Source: Paraburkholderia fungorum (GTDB lineage Bacteria > Pseudomonadota > Gammaproteobacteria > Burkholderiales > Burkholderiaceae). From it: a DNA stretch of 64,000 nt. The translations under genes and the position numbers were made by a program. Within the stretch, counting starts at the first letter, position 1, and every line of letters starts with the position of its first letter. Below are positions 16,542-24,224 of the stretch, piece by piece. Below the pieces are notes generated by a model. That model was not told the origin of the DNA. It did no database searches and saw only the letters and a program-made list of their open reading frames with translations. The DNA lies in assembly GCF_900099835.1 (NCBI RefSeq), contig NZ_FNKP01000002.1, positions 1,984,001 to 2,048,000 of the forward strand. The letters run 5' to 3'.

Positions 16542-17719
16542 CCACACTCGCCACGACTCAGATGAACACGAACATGAAACCGGTGAAGGAACGTATTGCG
16601 ACGATCGCCGTATTTCTTGCAAACGGTTTCGGGATCGGCGCGTGGGCGGTTGAAGTGCCGCGCATCAAGGAAAGCCTCGCGCTCAGCGACACGGCGCTCG
16701 GCATTGCGCTGTTCGCGTTTGCCTTGGGCGCGATCGTCGCGATGCCGCTGGCCGGCCAACTCGCGCCGCGTTTCGGCAGTGGCCGCGCGACCGCGCTGCT
16801 CGGCGCGGCGTTCGTCATCGCGCTGCCGCTGCCCGCTTTCGCGCCGAACATGGCCGTGCTGTGCCTCGTACTGTTCGCGCTCGGCGCGGCCAACGGTGCG
16901 CTCGACGTATCGATGAACGGCCACGCCAGCACGATCGAAACGCAGTGGCGCTCGCCGATCATGTCGTCGTTTCACGCGGCCTGGAGCGCCGGCGGACTGC
17001 TGGGCGCGGCAAGCGGCGCGATGCTGCAACGAGCGGGCGTCGGTGTTGCGGGCGGACTGCTGGTGCCGGACGCGTTCATCGCGTTGTTGATCGTGAGCGC
17101 CGCGCTGCTCGCGTTGCGCGATCTCGGCGAGTCGCGCGAAGCGCCTACGTCCAGCGGTTTTGCGTGGCCCAGCGGCGGCGTGATGAAACTCGCGATGCTC
17201 GCGTTCCTATGCATGCTGGTCGAAGGCGCGGTGGCCGACTGGAGCGCCGTGTATCTGCGTTCGACGTTGAACCAGGAGGCCAGCGTCGCCGCTATCGGTT
17301 ATTCCGCGTTTGCATTTTCGATGGCGGCTTGCCGGATCATCGGCGACGTGTCGGTGCGGCGCTTCGGTTCGAGCCGGGTCATCGCGATGGGCGGTCTGAT
17401 CGCCGTCGCCGGGCTCGTGCTGGTACTGAGCGTGCCGACCATGCTGACCGCTTTCGTCGGCTTTGCGATGGTCGGCGTCGGCCTCGCCAACATCGTTCCC
17501 GTGATTTTCAGTGCAGCGGGCCGCTCCACGGTCACGCCGGCAATCGGCGTATCGATGGCCGCCACGGCGGGTTATGCGGGGTTCCTCGTCGGGCCGCCGC
17601 TGATCGGTCTGGGAGCCGGCCTGCTCGGTTTGCGCGCCGCGCTGTGCGTGCTCGTCATGGCGACGCTGGTCGTCGGATTGCTGGGTGGCAAGGCGGTATG
17701 CAGCGCGAGGCTCGCGTAA
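16538..17719 (+). CDS. MFS transporter, YbjJ-like
   Basis: Major facilitator protein of 393 residues with about twelve hydrophobic helices. The family signature VEVPRIKESLALSDTALGIALFAFALGAIVAMPLAG and the later NGALDVSMNGHASTIE match the YbjJ/fucose-permease-like branch. The start at 16538 is chosen because it overlaps the regulator stop codon; a longer frame upstream has no ribosome-binding site. Coupling to a DeoR-family regulator suggests it imports or exports a sugar-like compound. The substrate is unknown. Confidence 0.85.
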   Translation: MTTLATTQMNTNMKPVKERIATIAVFLANGFGIGAWAVEVPRIKESLALSDTALGIALFAFALGAIVAMPLAGQLAPRFGSGRATALLGAAFVIALPLPAFAPNMAVLCLVLFALGAANGALDVSMNGHASTIETQWRSPIMSSFHAAWSAGGLLGAASGAMLQRAGVGVAGGLLVPDAFIALLIVSAALLALRDLGESREAPTSSGFAWPSGGVMKLAMLAFLCMLVEGAVADWSAVYLRSTLNQEASVAAIGYSAFAFSMAACRIIGDVSVRRFGSSRVIAMGGLIAVAGLVLVLSVPTMLTAFVGFAMVGVGLANIVPVIFSAAGRSTVTPAIGVSMAATAGYAGFLVGPPLIGLGAGLLGLRAALCVLVMATLVVGLLGGKAVCSARLA

Positions 17720-17744
17720 CAGCGCATATTGCACCGCGCCGGTT

Positions 17745-18611
17745 TCACTTGATCTCTTTATCCAGTATCACGACAGACTTGCGAACCGGCACCACCTCGC
17801 GTTCTGGCTGCAGCCGCAGCGGCCAGGTAAGCGCAGCCAGCAGCGTACGCGGTTGCGCGCCATCGTCGAGTCCGGTGGCCGGCCACTCGTGCTTCGCGGG
17901 CACCCATAGCGTGCCGAACAGGTGATCCCATAGCGGCAGCAACTGCGTGAAATTGTGATCGAAATGCTCGGCACGGATCGAATGATGCAAGCGGTGATAT
18001 TGCGGGTTGTTGACCCACGTGACGTAACGGCCGAGATCCACCCGCATGTTTAGATGCGCGAAGTAATTGCCGATCATGAAGACGAATGAAGTCGCGCCGA
18101 CAATCCATGGATCGACCTTGAACAGCACCCCGACCAGCGGATAAAGCAGACAGCCTTTGATCAGCACTTCCAGCCAGTGATGCCGATAGGTCACGGTGAC
18201 GTTGAAATCGACTGCGCTATGGTGCAGCGAATGCAGCTTCCACAAGATGGGCCACGTGTGCTGCAAACGATGGAACGCGTATTCGAGCAGATCGATTGTC
18301 AGCAGCACGATGATGAACGATGCCAACGCACCCCAGCCGCGAGACACCAGCACGACCATGCCGCCGCCGAATGAATTCACGATTGCAACGCTCGCTGCTG
18401 CTGTAAGCGGTTTCACGGATTCGGCGAGCGCCATATATAGACCCGCGTATATCGCGTTGAAACGCTGCCCGGAGCGCGATTGCAGCAACGCGGCAGGCCA
18501 GCGGCGCTCGAGCGCGGCGCCGAGAAGCATCATGAAAAGCACGAGCGCGTAGGCGCGCAACCAGAGGCTGGCGTGATGCAGTAGATCAGGAAACGGGCTC
18601 GACGCAAACAT
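17745..18611 (-). CDS. Sterol desaturase/fatty acid hydroxylase family membrane protein
   Basis: Integral membrane di-iron enzyme of 288 residues. The histidine clusters that bind the two irons are intact: HRLQH at 114-118, HSLHH at 127-131 and HRLHH at 206-210, with a further FDHNF at 217-221. Hydrophobic helices lie at about 20-35, 52-90, 95-110 and 150-185. The family hydroxylates or desaturates lipids; the bacterial substrates are mostly unknown. It is convergent with the MFS gene, 25 bp apart, and has no operon partner. Confidence 0.88.
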   Translation of the reverse strand: MFASSPFPDLLHHASLWLRAYALVLFMMLLGAALERRWPAALLQSRSGQRFNAIYAGLYMALAESVKPLTAAASVAIVNSFGGGMVVLVSRGWGALASFIIVLLTIDLLEYAFHRLQHTWPILWKLHSLHHSAVDFNVTVTYRHHWLEVLIKGCLLYPLVGVLFKVDPWIVGATSFVFMIGNYFAHLNMRVDLGRYVTWVNNPQYHRLHHSIRAEHFDHNFTQLLPLWDHLFGTLWVPAKHEWPATGLDDGAQPRTLLAALTWPLRLQPEREVVPVRKSVVILDKEIK

Positions 18612-18949
18612 GTGCTTCCCCAGTCAAGAGACGCGTGATGCGCGCCCGGCGTTCTGGCTGCTCGAAATGTGTTTTTCGCCTGTAAGCGCTCTCAAGCTTA
18701 TAAGCGGAGTGCGGGCGCGATGGCCGGTGTGTCAATCACCAGCATTAGCATTAGAGCGGTCATGTGCATTGCGCTACGCTTTAATGCGATCTTCGCAGCC
18801 TGTTCTTCAGCGCGCAAGCGTCGATTCAATGATGGACTGCCGGAGGAGTCTTCCGGTCGGGCGCCGATGGGATTCAAGCTGGTCGGTCAGTGGCGAAATG
18901 CTTATCAACGAAAGCCACGCCGCGCGTGACGGCCCGCAATCGCCTGACT

Positions 18950-18974
18950 AAAAAAAAATGGCGAGGTCATCGCC
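18950..18974 (-). terminator. Intrinsic terminator on the minus strand
   Basis: On the minus strand GGCGA and TCGCC form a stem with a 5-base loop, followed by a run of nine T after one or two bases. It lies about 640 bp beyond the M23 peptidase stop codon, so it ends either a long 3' untranslated region or an unannotated small transcript. Confidence 0.6.
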
Positions 18975-18992
18975 TCACGCCGTCGCGATCAC

Positions 18993-19022
18993 GGGCGGTT
19001 GACGGATTTCTGTCAGCCGCCC
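18993..19022. repeat. Inverted repeat, 11-bp arms
   Basis: GGGCGGTTGAC and GTCAGCCGCCC pair with a single G:T position around an 8-base loop, just upstream (on the minus strand) of the T-run terminator. It may be part of the same 3'-end structure. Confidence 0.5.
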
Positions 19023-19612
19023 GCGTCGCTTTTCACATTCGTATTTTTGTTGGCCCCGCCGCACCTCGTAAAACGCGCTAACCTCCCCGACCGCGATTCA
19101 CGAAGACTTCTGTTGTCGTCCGGATATGCACTGCATGTACCGACTTTTTGCTTTCCGGCCGCAACGTATTTCGTCTTGTAATCACCTTATCGCAATGGCT
19201 GTGCCATGAGGGCCGAAACCCTTGCTGGTCAACGAACGGTGAACTGGACGAAGGCTTCGCGCACGCCACGCCGCACGCGATGGCTCAGAAATGAGACGCG
19301 GCGACCGGTTGTCGTCGAGCATGAACGCTCGGGTCGCCGGTATTTTTTTCAACGTGGGATAACCCGAACGCGGACGGCTCCGCAAAGGTTTGCCGATGAT
19401 TTTGTCGGAATTAACCGGTGTCCGGTCGGGTGGCCAGGCACCGAATGCATGCGGACCGAAATGTCGCAAAGTTGAGACGGGGTCGGCCTGGTTCGATAGA
19501 GGCTTGCAGCGCCGATGTCGCGATGTCGGCTTGGGAGCGCACGCTTTGCAGGAGCGTTGCGGCCCACCCATTCCGCCGTCATCGACCTCAAACTCAAACT
19601 TCAAACATCAAC

Positions 19613-20644
19613 TCAAAGCAATGCCGTCAATTCCGCGGCGCGCGCCTTGAACTGCTGCAACTCGGCGGCGCCGAGCCGCGTCGCCTGCGGGAACTGAACC
19701 TTCAGCGGATCCTTAGGCACGTGATGGACATGCACCTCATAGTGCAAATGCGGCCCCGTCGCCCAACCCGTTTCACCGACGTAACCAATCACCTGATCGC
19801 GGCTAACCCGGCTGCCCCGATGCAGCCCCTTCGCGAAACGCGACAGATGCGCGAACGTCGTCGAATACGGTGCGGGGTTCTGGATAACGATCACCTTCCC
19901 ATAGCCGGTTTGCTGACCGATGAAGCGCACCACGCCTCGCGCGGTCGCATGGATGGGCGTGCCGGACGGCGCGGCCAGATCGACGCCGTCATGGCTTTGC
20001 CACTGATGCGTCACCGGATCAAGACGGCGCAACGCGAATTGCGACGATACCCGTGAGAAGTTCAGCGGGTATCGCTCGAAGGTCGGCGTCGTGCTCGCGC
20101 CGTCTTTTGAGTAATAGAAAGGTTTGCCCTGCAGCGTCCTGTACAGAAACACATCGTGCGACACCGTGCCACGGGCAATGCGAACCGCGAGCGGCGCGCC
20201 TGGGGCTCCATCGGTCCCGTCTTTGTCGAACACTGCGCTGACCCGATCACCGGCGCGCAGGTCTCGTGCAAGATCGAGGTCGCCGTGAAACGCCTGAGCC
20301 AGCATCGCGGTGGTGGCCGCATCGACACCCATGCTGCGCGCCGCCGCCGCGAAACTGTGTTCGACCGGCGCATTCTTCACGGTGAAAGCGGGTGCGTCGC
20401 TCGCCGGCGCGGTGGACGCAGCAGCCGGCGCTGCCGATATACCCGGCCCTCCCGCTGCGGCACTCGCGGGCGAAGCGGCGTCCGGTCGCGAAGAGTCCTT
20501 GCTCATCAAGGACACGTCGGCTTCCTCGGTGCGCGCAGCACGATGCTGGCTCACGAGGTAAGCCGCGCACACGGAGCTCATTGCACACACAAAAATGATC
20601 TTGCCGGCACGTCCGGGCAGGACGCTAGCTACAGAGAGAGGCAT
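19613..20644 (-). CDS. M23-family (LytM-type) metallopeptidase
   Basis: Envelope peptidoglycan endopeptidase or LytM-type regulator of 343 residues. A hydrophobic N-terminus (about 15-32) anchors or exports it, followed by an Ala/Pro/Ser-rich linker to residue 85. An OapA/opacity-like region (FTVKNAPVEHSFAAAARSMGVD) precedes the M23 domain. The zinc motif is complete: His218 and Asp222 in HDGVD, and His299/His301 in GPHLHYE. A catalytically active enzyme is therefore expected. A PmrA/QseB-type box lies about 130 bp upstream. It is monocistronic. Confidence 0.9.
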   Translation of the reverse strand: MPLSVASVLPGRAGKIIFVCAMSSVCAAYLVSQHRAARTEEADVSLMSKDSSRPDAASPASAAAGGPGISAAPAAASTAPASDAPAFTVKNAPVEHSFAAAARSMGVDAATTAMLAQAFHGDLDLARDLRAGDRVSAVFDKDGTDGAPGAPLAVRIARGTVSHDVFLYRTLQGKPFYYSKDGASTTPTFERYPLNFSRVSSQFALRRLDPVTHQWQSHDGVDLAAPSGTPIHATARGVVRFIGQQTGYGKVIVIQNPAPYSTTFAHLSRFAKGLHRGSRVSRDQVIGYVGETGWATGPHLHYEVHVHHVPKDPLKVQFPQATRLGAAELQQFKARAAELTALL

Positions 20645-20771
20645 TGACTAGATAAGCGGTCGACCGTCGCGTGCGGCGGTGGTACGCACGAGCAGGTGGG
20701 TTCATTGAATCAGCGCCCCGGTCATTGCATGGGACGCTGCATAAGGCTGACGGGAAGCCTAGGGATGGTTT

Positions 20772-20788
20772 CTTAAGCCTGGCTTAAG
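20772..20788. promoter_or_regulatory. PmrA/QseB-type response-regulator box
   Basis: CTTAAG, five bases, CTTAAG: an exact match to the half-site and spacing of PmrA/QseB/BasR boxes. It lies 128-144 bp upstream of the M23 peptidase ATG and is palindromic, so its orientation is not fixed. Envelope-remodelling genes are typical targets of these regulators. Confidence 0.55.
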
Positions 20789-20935
20789 CTGCCCCCATTA
20801 TCCGCGCGATGTAGAGTGCTTAGCGGCCAGTATTGAATCTGCCTCTAATACGAGCGGATCGCCGCAAGCCCGCCCCCGCGCAACTTGCGATTCACACGCC
20901 GTGGTTCGGTGACCGTGCCGTCCCCATTAACACGA

Positions 20936-21727
20936 TCAACGCGAAATATCGTTGATCAACGCGTGAATGAGCGCCGCCACCTGATCCGGCGATTCGAGCG
21001 GCGACAGGTGACCGGTCCCTGGCAGCACATGCATCCGCGTATGCGGAATTCGCGGCAACAACTCGTCGCGCAGCGTCGCCACGCTATCCACGCGATCCAG
21101 CTCGCCTGCGATCACCATCGTCGGCACGTCGATCAAAGCGACTTCGCGCGAAATATCTTCCTGACTCGCGTGACGCGGCCATGCGGCCTTCGCCTCGGGT
21201 CCACCGCGCAGGCTGTCTTCGATCACCTGCTCGCGGCGTGCCGGACTCAGTTGTTTCGCGCACAGCATGCCGTCGATGGTCGCCTCAACAGACGCCCGCG
21301 AACCATACGCGCCCTCCATCGCCGCGAGCGCTTCGGGCGGCAGTGCAAGCGGCACCGGCGGCGACGGCGCGACCAGCACCAGTCCGGCCAACCCTTGCGG
21401 ACGCCGCGCCGCGAGCAATTGCGCGACCTTGCCGCCCATCGAATGGCCGATCAGTACGAAGCGTCGCAGACCTAGCGCGTCGATCACGCGCTGGGTGTCG
21501 TCGGCGAGATCGGCGAGTGCGTAATGCTCTGCGGGCCTGTCCGAATCGCCCCAGCCGCGATGATCCGTCGCGACCGTCCGGTACACGTTCGGAAGCGCGG
21601 CGATCACGTCGTCCCATGTGCGCGACGAGCCGCCCCAGTAGTGCAGAAAGACCAGCGCGGGCGCGTCGGCATTGCCGAAGCCCAGTTCCCTGACGTTGAT
21701 GTGCACACCGTTCGAATCGATTTTCAT
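20936..21727 (-). CDS. Alpha/beta hydrolase
   Basis: Cytoplasmic hydrolase of 263 residues with the standard alpha/beta fold. The oxyanion stretch is VFLHYWGGSSRTWD, the nucleophile is Ser96 in GHSMGG, an acid lies in AGELDRVDS and the catalytic His is in LPGTGHLSPLESP. The start at 21727 follows AGGAG eight bases upstream; a further 11 codons upstream lack a ribosome-binding site. A decayed LysR gene lies divergently just upstream and was probably its regulator. The substrate is unknown; the sequence is closest in style to haloperoxidase/esterase-type hydrolases. Confidence 0.87.
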   Translation of the reverse strand: MKIDSNGVHINVRELGFGNADAPALVFLHYWGGSSRTWDDVIAALPNVYRTVATDHRGWGDSDRPAEHYALADLADDTQRVIDALGLRRFVLIGHSMGGKVAQLLAARRPQGLAGLVLVAPSPPVPLALPPEALAAMEGAYGSRASVEATIDGMLCAKQLSPARREQVIEDSLRGGPEAKAAWPRHASQEDISREVALIDVPTMVIAGELDRVDSVATLRDELLPRIPHTRMHVLPGTGHLSPLESPDQVAALIHALINDISR

Positions 21728-21851
21728 CTGCCTGACTCCTTTCACATTGAAGTTTGCCAACCTTCAACGGTCGACAGATGCAATGGTAGATTCGATCTTA
21801 TGTGGCGATAATCCACCGTTCATTATCATCACCTGATCGTCAGGTTATCGA

Positions 21852-22314
21852 TTGAAGTTGCTTTGGACGGTTTTGGAGGCACCCCGTATTCGTAGCGACC
21901 ATCGACGATGGCAGTCTCGCAGTCGCCGGGCGACGCGCAGGGTTGTCGGCTTCGATGGCCGGCAAATATTTGGGTCAATTCGAAGCGGACCTCGAGGTCC
22001 AGTTGATGCAGCAATGCACGCGCAATCTGAGCCTGACGGACGCAGGCGGGCGCGTATTACCTGCGCTGCAAACACATTCTGGAAGAGTTCGACGACGCCA
22101 ACCGCGAGGCGAGCGGCAAGCTGCACGTGGCCGCACCGGTCAGCTTCGGCGCAATGCATATGCAGTATGTTGTGACGCGCTATCTAGCGCGAGCGTCTGC
22201 AGGTCGATTCGGCATTTTGCTCGACGAGCATTATGTCGACCTGCGAAGCGAGTGGATTGACGTGGCGATCCGGCTTGACCGTCCGCCCGATTCGCAACTC
22301 CTCGCGAGACAACT
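21852..22314 (+). pseudogene. Decayed LysR-family regulator, frameshifted and truncated
   Basis: Three frames together spell one LysR protein. A stub, LEA, is followed in another frame by FVATIDDGSLAVAGRRAGLS and GKYLGQFEADLEVQLMQQ with TRNLSLTDAGGR (HTH region). In a third frame, from about 22055, come YYLRCKHILEEFDDANREAS, GKLHVAAPVSFGAMHMQYVV and ILLDEHYVDLRSEWIDVAIR. The first frame change is near 21885 and the second near 22055. After LLARQL the match stops, and the C-terminal half of the sensor domain is absent. It is divergent from the alpha/beta hydrolase gene, the usual arrangement for a LysR regulator and its target. I see no insertion sequence at the break. Confidence 0.75.
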
Positions 22315-22471
22315 AACTGGCGGGAAAGGTTTTAAACGATCGTCCAATTTTAGTTAGGTGATCTTGTCAACCGGTCCGCGCATCCCATCGGCACTCTCCG
22401 TCTAACGGAAAAGCTGCCGCAATGGAAATTCACTGCCTACGTTTGATACGTTCGAATGAGGGAAAAACCCT

Positions 22472-22621
22472 TTATTCCGCGATCGAAAATCGCGACGGGC
22501 TGCTGCTTTGCGGCGCTTCCTTTACGGGTTTTTCGACGCGTGCGGTCGCGCCACGAATAAAGAGAACCGCGCAAAGGGCAAGTATTGCCCAGCTACCAAG
22601 AATGATGGTCAAAGCGTTCAT
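22472..22621 (-). CDS. Small single-helix membrane protein (49 residues)
   Basis: A short frame opens at ATG 22621 and encodes an N-terminal hydrophobic helix (NALTIILGSWAILALCAVLF) followed by a basic and polar tail (RGATARVEKPVKEAPQSSS) ending at TAA. The topology is that of a small inner-membrane protein with its C-terminus in the cytoplasm. The Shine-Dalgarno is weak. It lies downstream of the 96-residue hypothetical gene on the same strand, with a gap of 75 bp. Its function is unknown. Helix and tail organisation argue for a real gene, but its length makes this tentative. Confidence 0.5.
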   Translation of the reverse strand: MNALTIILGSWAILALCAVLFIRGATARVEKPVKEAPQSSSPSRFSIAE

Positions 22622-22696
22622 TTCAGTTTCAGAAGATCAAGTCTGCTAGTTGATACACCCGGCTACCCCCCGGGAGACGCCCGCCTCAACGACGGG

Positions 22697-22987
22697 TCAA
22701 TGTTTTGTAAGCGGGTCGCTGCTACCGAACAATATTTCGTCGATCAGGCCGGTGGTCTGGGCCAGTTGCCTTTCGAGTGCGGCGCGCACTTCCTGCGCCG
22801 CTGCGGCATCGTGTCGCGCGACGGCTGAATGGGTTCGGGTCGCGAGGCGCAATACGGTGTCGGATGCAAATTGCAGCTCGCGCAGCATGGCGGTATCGGA
22901 ATCGACCGACGGGCTGGTTCGCTCGGGCGCGGACAAGTCCGGCAGACCGGCTTCGAATTGCGGGTTTTCGTCTTGGCGGGAAGACAT
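22697..22987 (-). CDS. Hypothetical protein (96 residues)
   Basis: Unrecognised small soluble protein. The N-terminal third is acidic and disordered-looking (SRQDENPQFEAGLPDLSAPERTS). The rest is predicted helical (MLRELQFASDTVLRLATRTHSAVAR, EVRAALERQLAQTTGLIDEIL), suggestive of a helical hairpin or coiled-coil partner protein. ATG 22987 is chosen over a longer frame because AAGGAGCTC lies seven bases before it. Two inverted repeats lie just upstream. No function can be assigned. Confidence 0.6.
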   Translation of the reverse strand: MSSRQDENPQFEAGLPDLSAPERTSPSVDSDTAMLRELQFASDTVLRLATRTHSAVARHDAAAAQEVRAALERQLAQTTGLIDEILFGSSDPLTKH

Positions 22988-23073
22988 TGCGAGCTCCTTG
23001 CGCGCTTGGATGAATCCAGTGTGCGCCGGGGCCACGGGTTTCAATCGGTCGAACAGAAGCCGAATATTAAGCC

Positions 23074-23124
23074 AATCTCGCCCCGTCGAAAACTCGTTAA
23101 TTCCTTCTAAAGTGGGGCGAGATT
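23074..23124. repeat. Perfect 11-bp inverted repeat
   Basis: AATCTCGCCCC at 23074-23084 and GGGGCGAGATT at 23114-23124 are perfect complements separated by 29 bases. The repeat lies upstream of the 96-residue gene, where it could be an operator or part of an RNA leader. Confidence 0.6.
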
Positions 23125-23141
23125 AAAACTGGTAAAAGTGA

Positions 23142-23176
23142 CCGGCGGAACACCATAAAAATCGCTGGTCCGCCGG
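23142..23176. repeat. Perfect 8-bp inverted repeat
   Basis: CCGGCGGA and TCCGCCGG, separated by 19 bases. It lies next to the 11-bp inverted repeat and about 70 bp past the SDR stop codon, so it may act as the SDR terminator, although there is no T-run. Confidence 0.45.
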
Positions 23177-23246
23177 ACGAATAGCCGCAAAACATAGTGC
23201 AAATACTGAGTTCGCCCCAAATCAATGCACCTGTCCACGTTATCCC

Positions 23247-24104
23247 TTACGCCGTGAAATCCGTGGATGCCGACAGCGTTCTCCACGTCTCCATTTCATG
23301 CATCACGTAGGCATTTTTCGCGGTTATCGCGGCAAGCGTATCGGTGCCGAGCGGCAGGCGCAGCGGCGGACTCGGTGCGTCGACGAGAGCGACCACCGCA
23401 TCCGCCAGTTTTTTCGGATCGCCCGGCTGGTTGTGATTCATTTGCGCAGCCTTGCGACGAACCGCGCCCGACGTGTCGTCGTAATCGGCGATCACATCAG
23501 ATGCCACTGTCAGCGACGACGCATCGAGAAAGTCGGTGCGGAAGTAGCCCGGCTCGACGACGCTCGCATGAATGCCGAGTGGCCTCAACTCGTCGCGCAG
23601 CGCTTCGGTAATGCCCTCCACGGCAAACTTCGTCGATGAATACACGCCGAAGCCTGCCGCACCGCGATAACCACCAATCGACGAAATGTTGATCACGTGC
23701 CCCGCGCGATTCGCTCGCATGACAGGCAGCACGGCGCGCGTAACGTTCAGCAGGCCGAACACGTTCGTGTCGTACATGCGGCGAATGTCACGGTCGGCCG
23801 ACTCCTCCACCGCACCCAGCAGACCGAAACCGGCGTTGTTGATCAGCACGTCGATGCGGCCGAATTTCTCCAACGAGGCTTGCACCGCGAGTTTCGCCTG
23901 CGCCTCGTCGGTCACGTCCAGTGCAACCGGCAACAGTCCCGCGGATTGACCGAGACGCTCGACAATCGCACGGACGTTGCGCCCTGCCGCCACGACTGCA
24001 TTGCCGTCTGCGAGCGCCGCCTCCGCCATCAATGCGCCGATGCCGCGCGAAGCACCTGTAATGAACCATACACGTTTGAAAGCATTTTTCTGGATGTCCG
24101 CCAT
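23247..24104 (-). CDS. Short-chain dehydrogenase/reductase
   Basis: Classical SDR of 285 residues, an NAD(P)-dependent oxidoreductase acting on a small alcohol or ketone. The nucleotide motif TGASRGIG is at 16-23, NNAG at 89-92, the catalytic Ser in INISS near 141, and Tyr155/Lys159 in YSSTK. The start at 24104 follows GGAGCGAG; an in-frame extension upstream has no ribosome-binding site. It is divergent from a LysR gene with an operator-like palindrome between them, so it is probably controlled by that regulator. The substrate is unknown. Confidence 0.9.
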   Translation of the reverse strand: MADIQKNAFKRVWFITGASRGIGALMAEAALADGNAVVAAGRNVRAIVERLGQSAGLLPVALDVTDEAQAKLAVQASLEKFGRIDVLINNAGFGLLGAVEESADRDIRRMYDTNVFGLLNVTRAVLPVMRANRAGHVINISSIGGYRGAAGFGVYSSTKFAVEGITEALRDELRPLGIHASVVEPGYFRTDFLDASSLTVASDVIADYDDTSGAVRRKAAQMNHNQPGDPKKLADAVVALVDAPSPPLRLPLGTDTLAAITAKNAYVMHEMETWRTLSASTDFTA

Positions 24105-24154
24105 GATCTCGCTCCTGGTGATGAGGTGAAAGTGATGCCATGGTAGGAGCGACG

Positions 24155-24177
24155 ATTGACACGTACTAGTCGTCAAT
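24155..24177. promoter_or_regulatory. LysR-type operator between the SDR and LysR genes
   Basis: ATTGAC and GTCAAT form an interrupted palindrome with an 11-base gap, in the divergent intergenic region. The T-N11-A form is the general recognition pattern of LysR-type regulators. Confidence 0.6.
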
Positions 24178-24224
24178 TGCTAGACTGATAATCAACTTTC
24201 ACTTGCGAATCCCGCGCGCCGCCC

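Larger units (their letters stand above)
18612..19612. other. Gene-poor 1-kb interval
   Basis: No open frame here looks like a protein I can support. The longest (minus strand 19182-19604) is rich in R/P/S and has no recognisable motif. The interval does hold two hairpins (18950-18974 and 18993-19022). It presumably also contains the sterol desaturase promoter near its left end. Confidence 0.6.

Noticed and set aside
18993..19022. Attachment site or insertion-sequence end
   Set aside because: There is a single inverted repeat with no flanking duplication, integrase or transposase; it is better read as RNA hairpin structure.
19182..19604. Minus-strand open frame of 140 codons just past the M23 gene
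   Set aside because: It is rich in R, P and S, with no ribosome-binding site, motif or plausible fold; it looks like chance in GC-rich DNA.
21829..22159. Minus-strand open frames over the LysR relic
   Set aside because: The plus-strand frames together spell a known family; the antisense frames have no family features.
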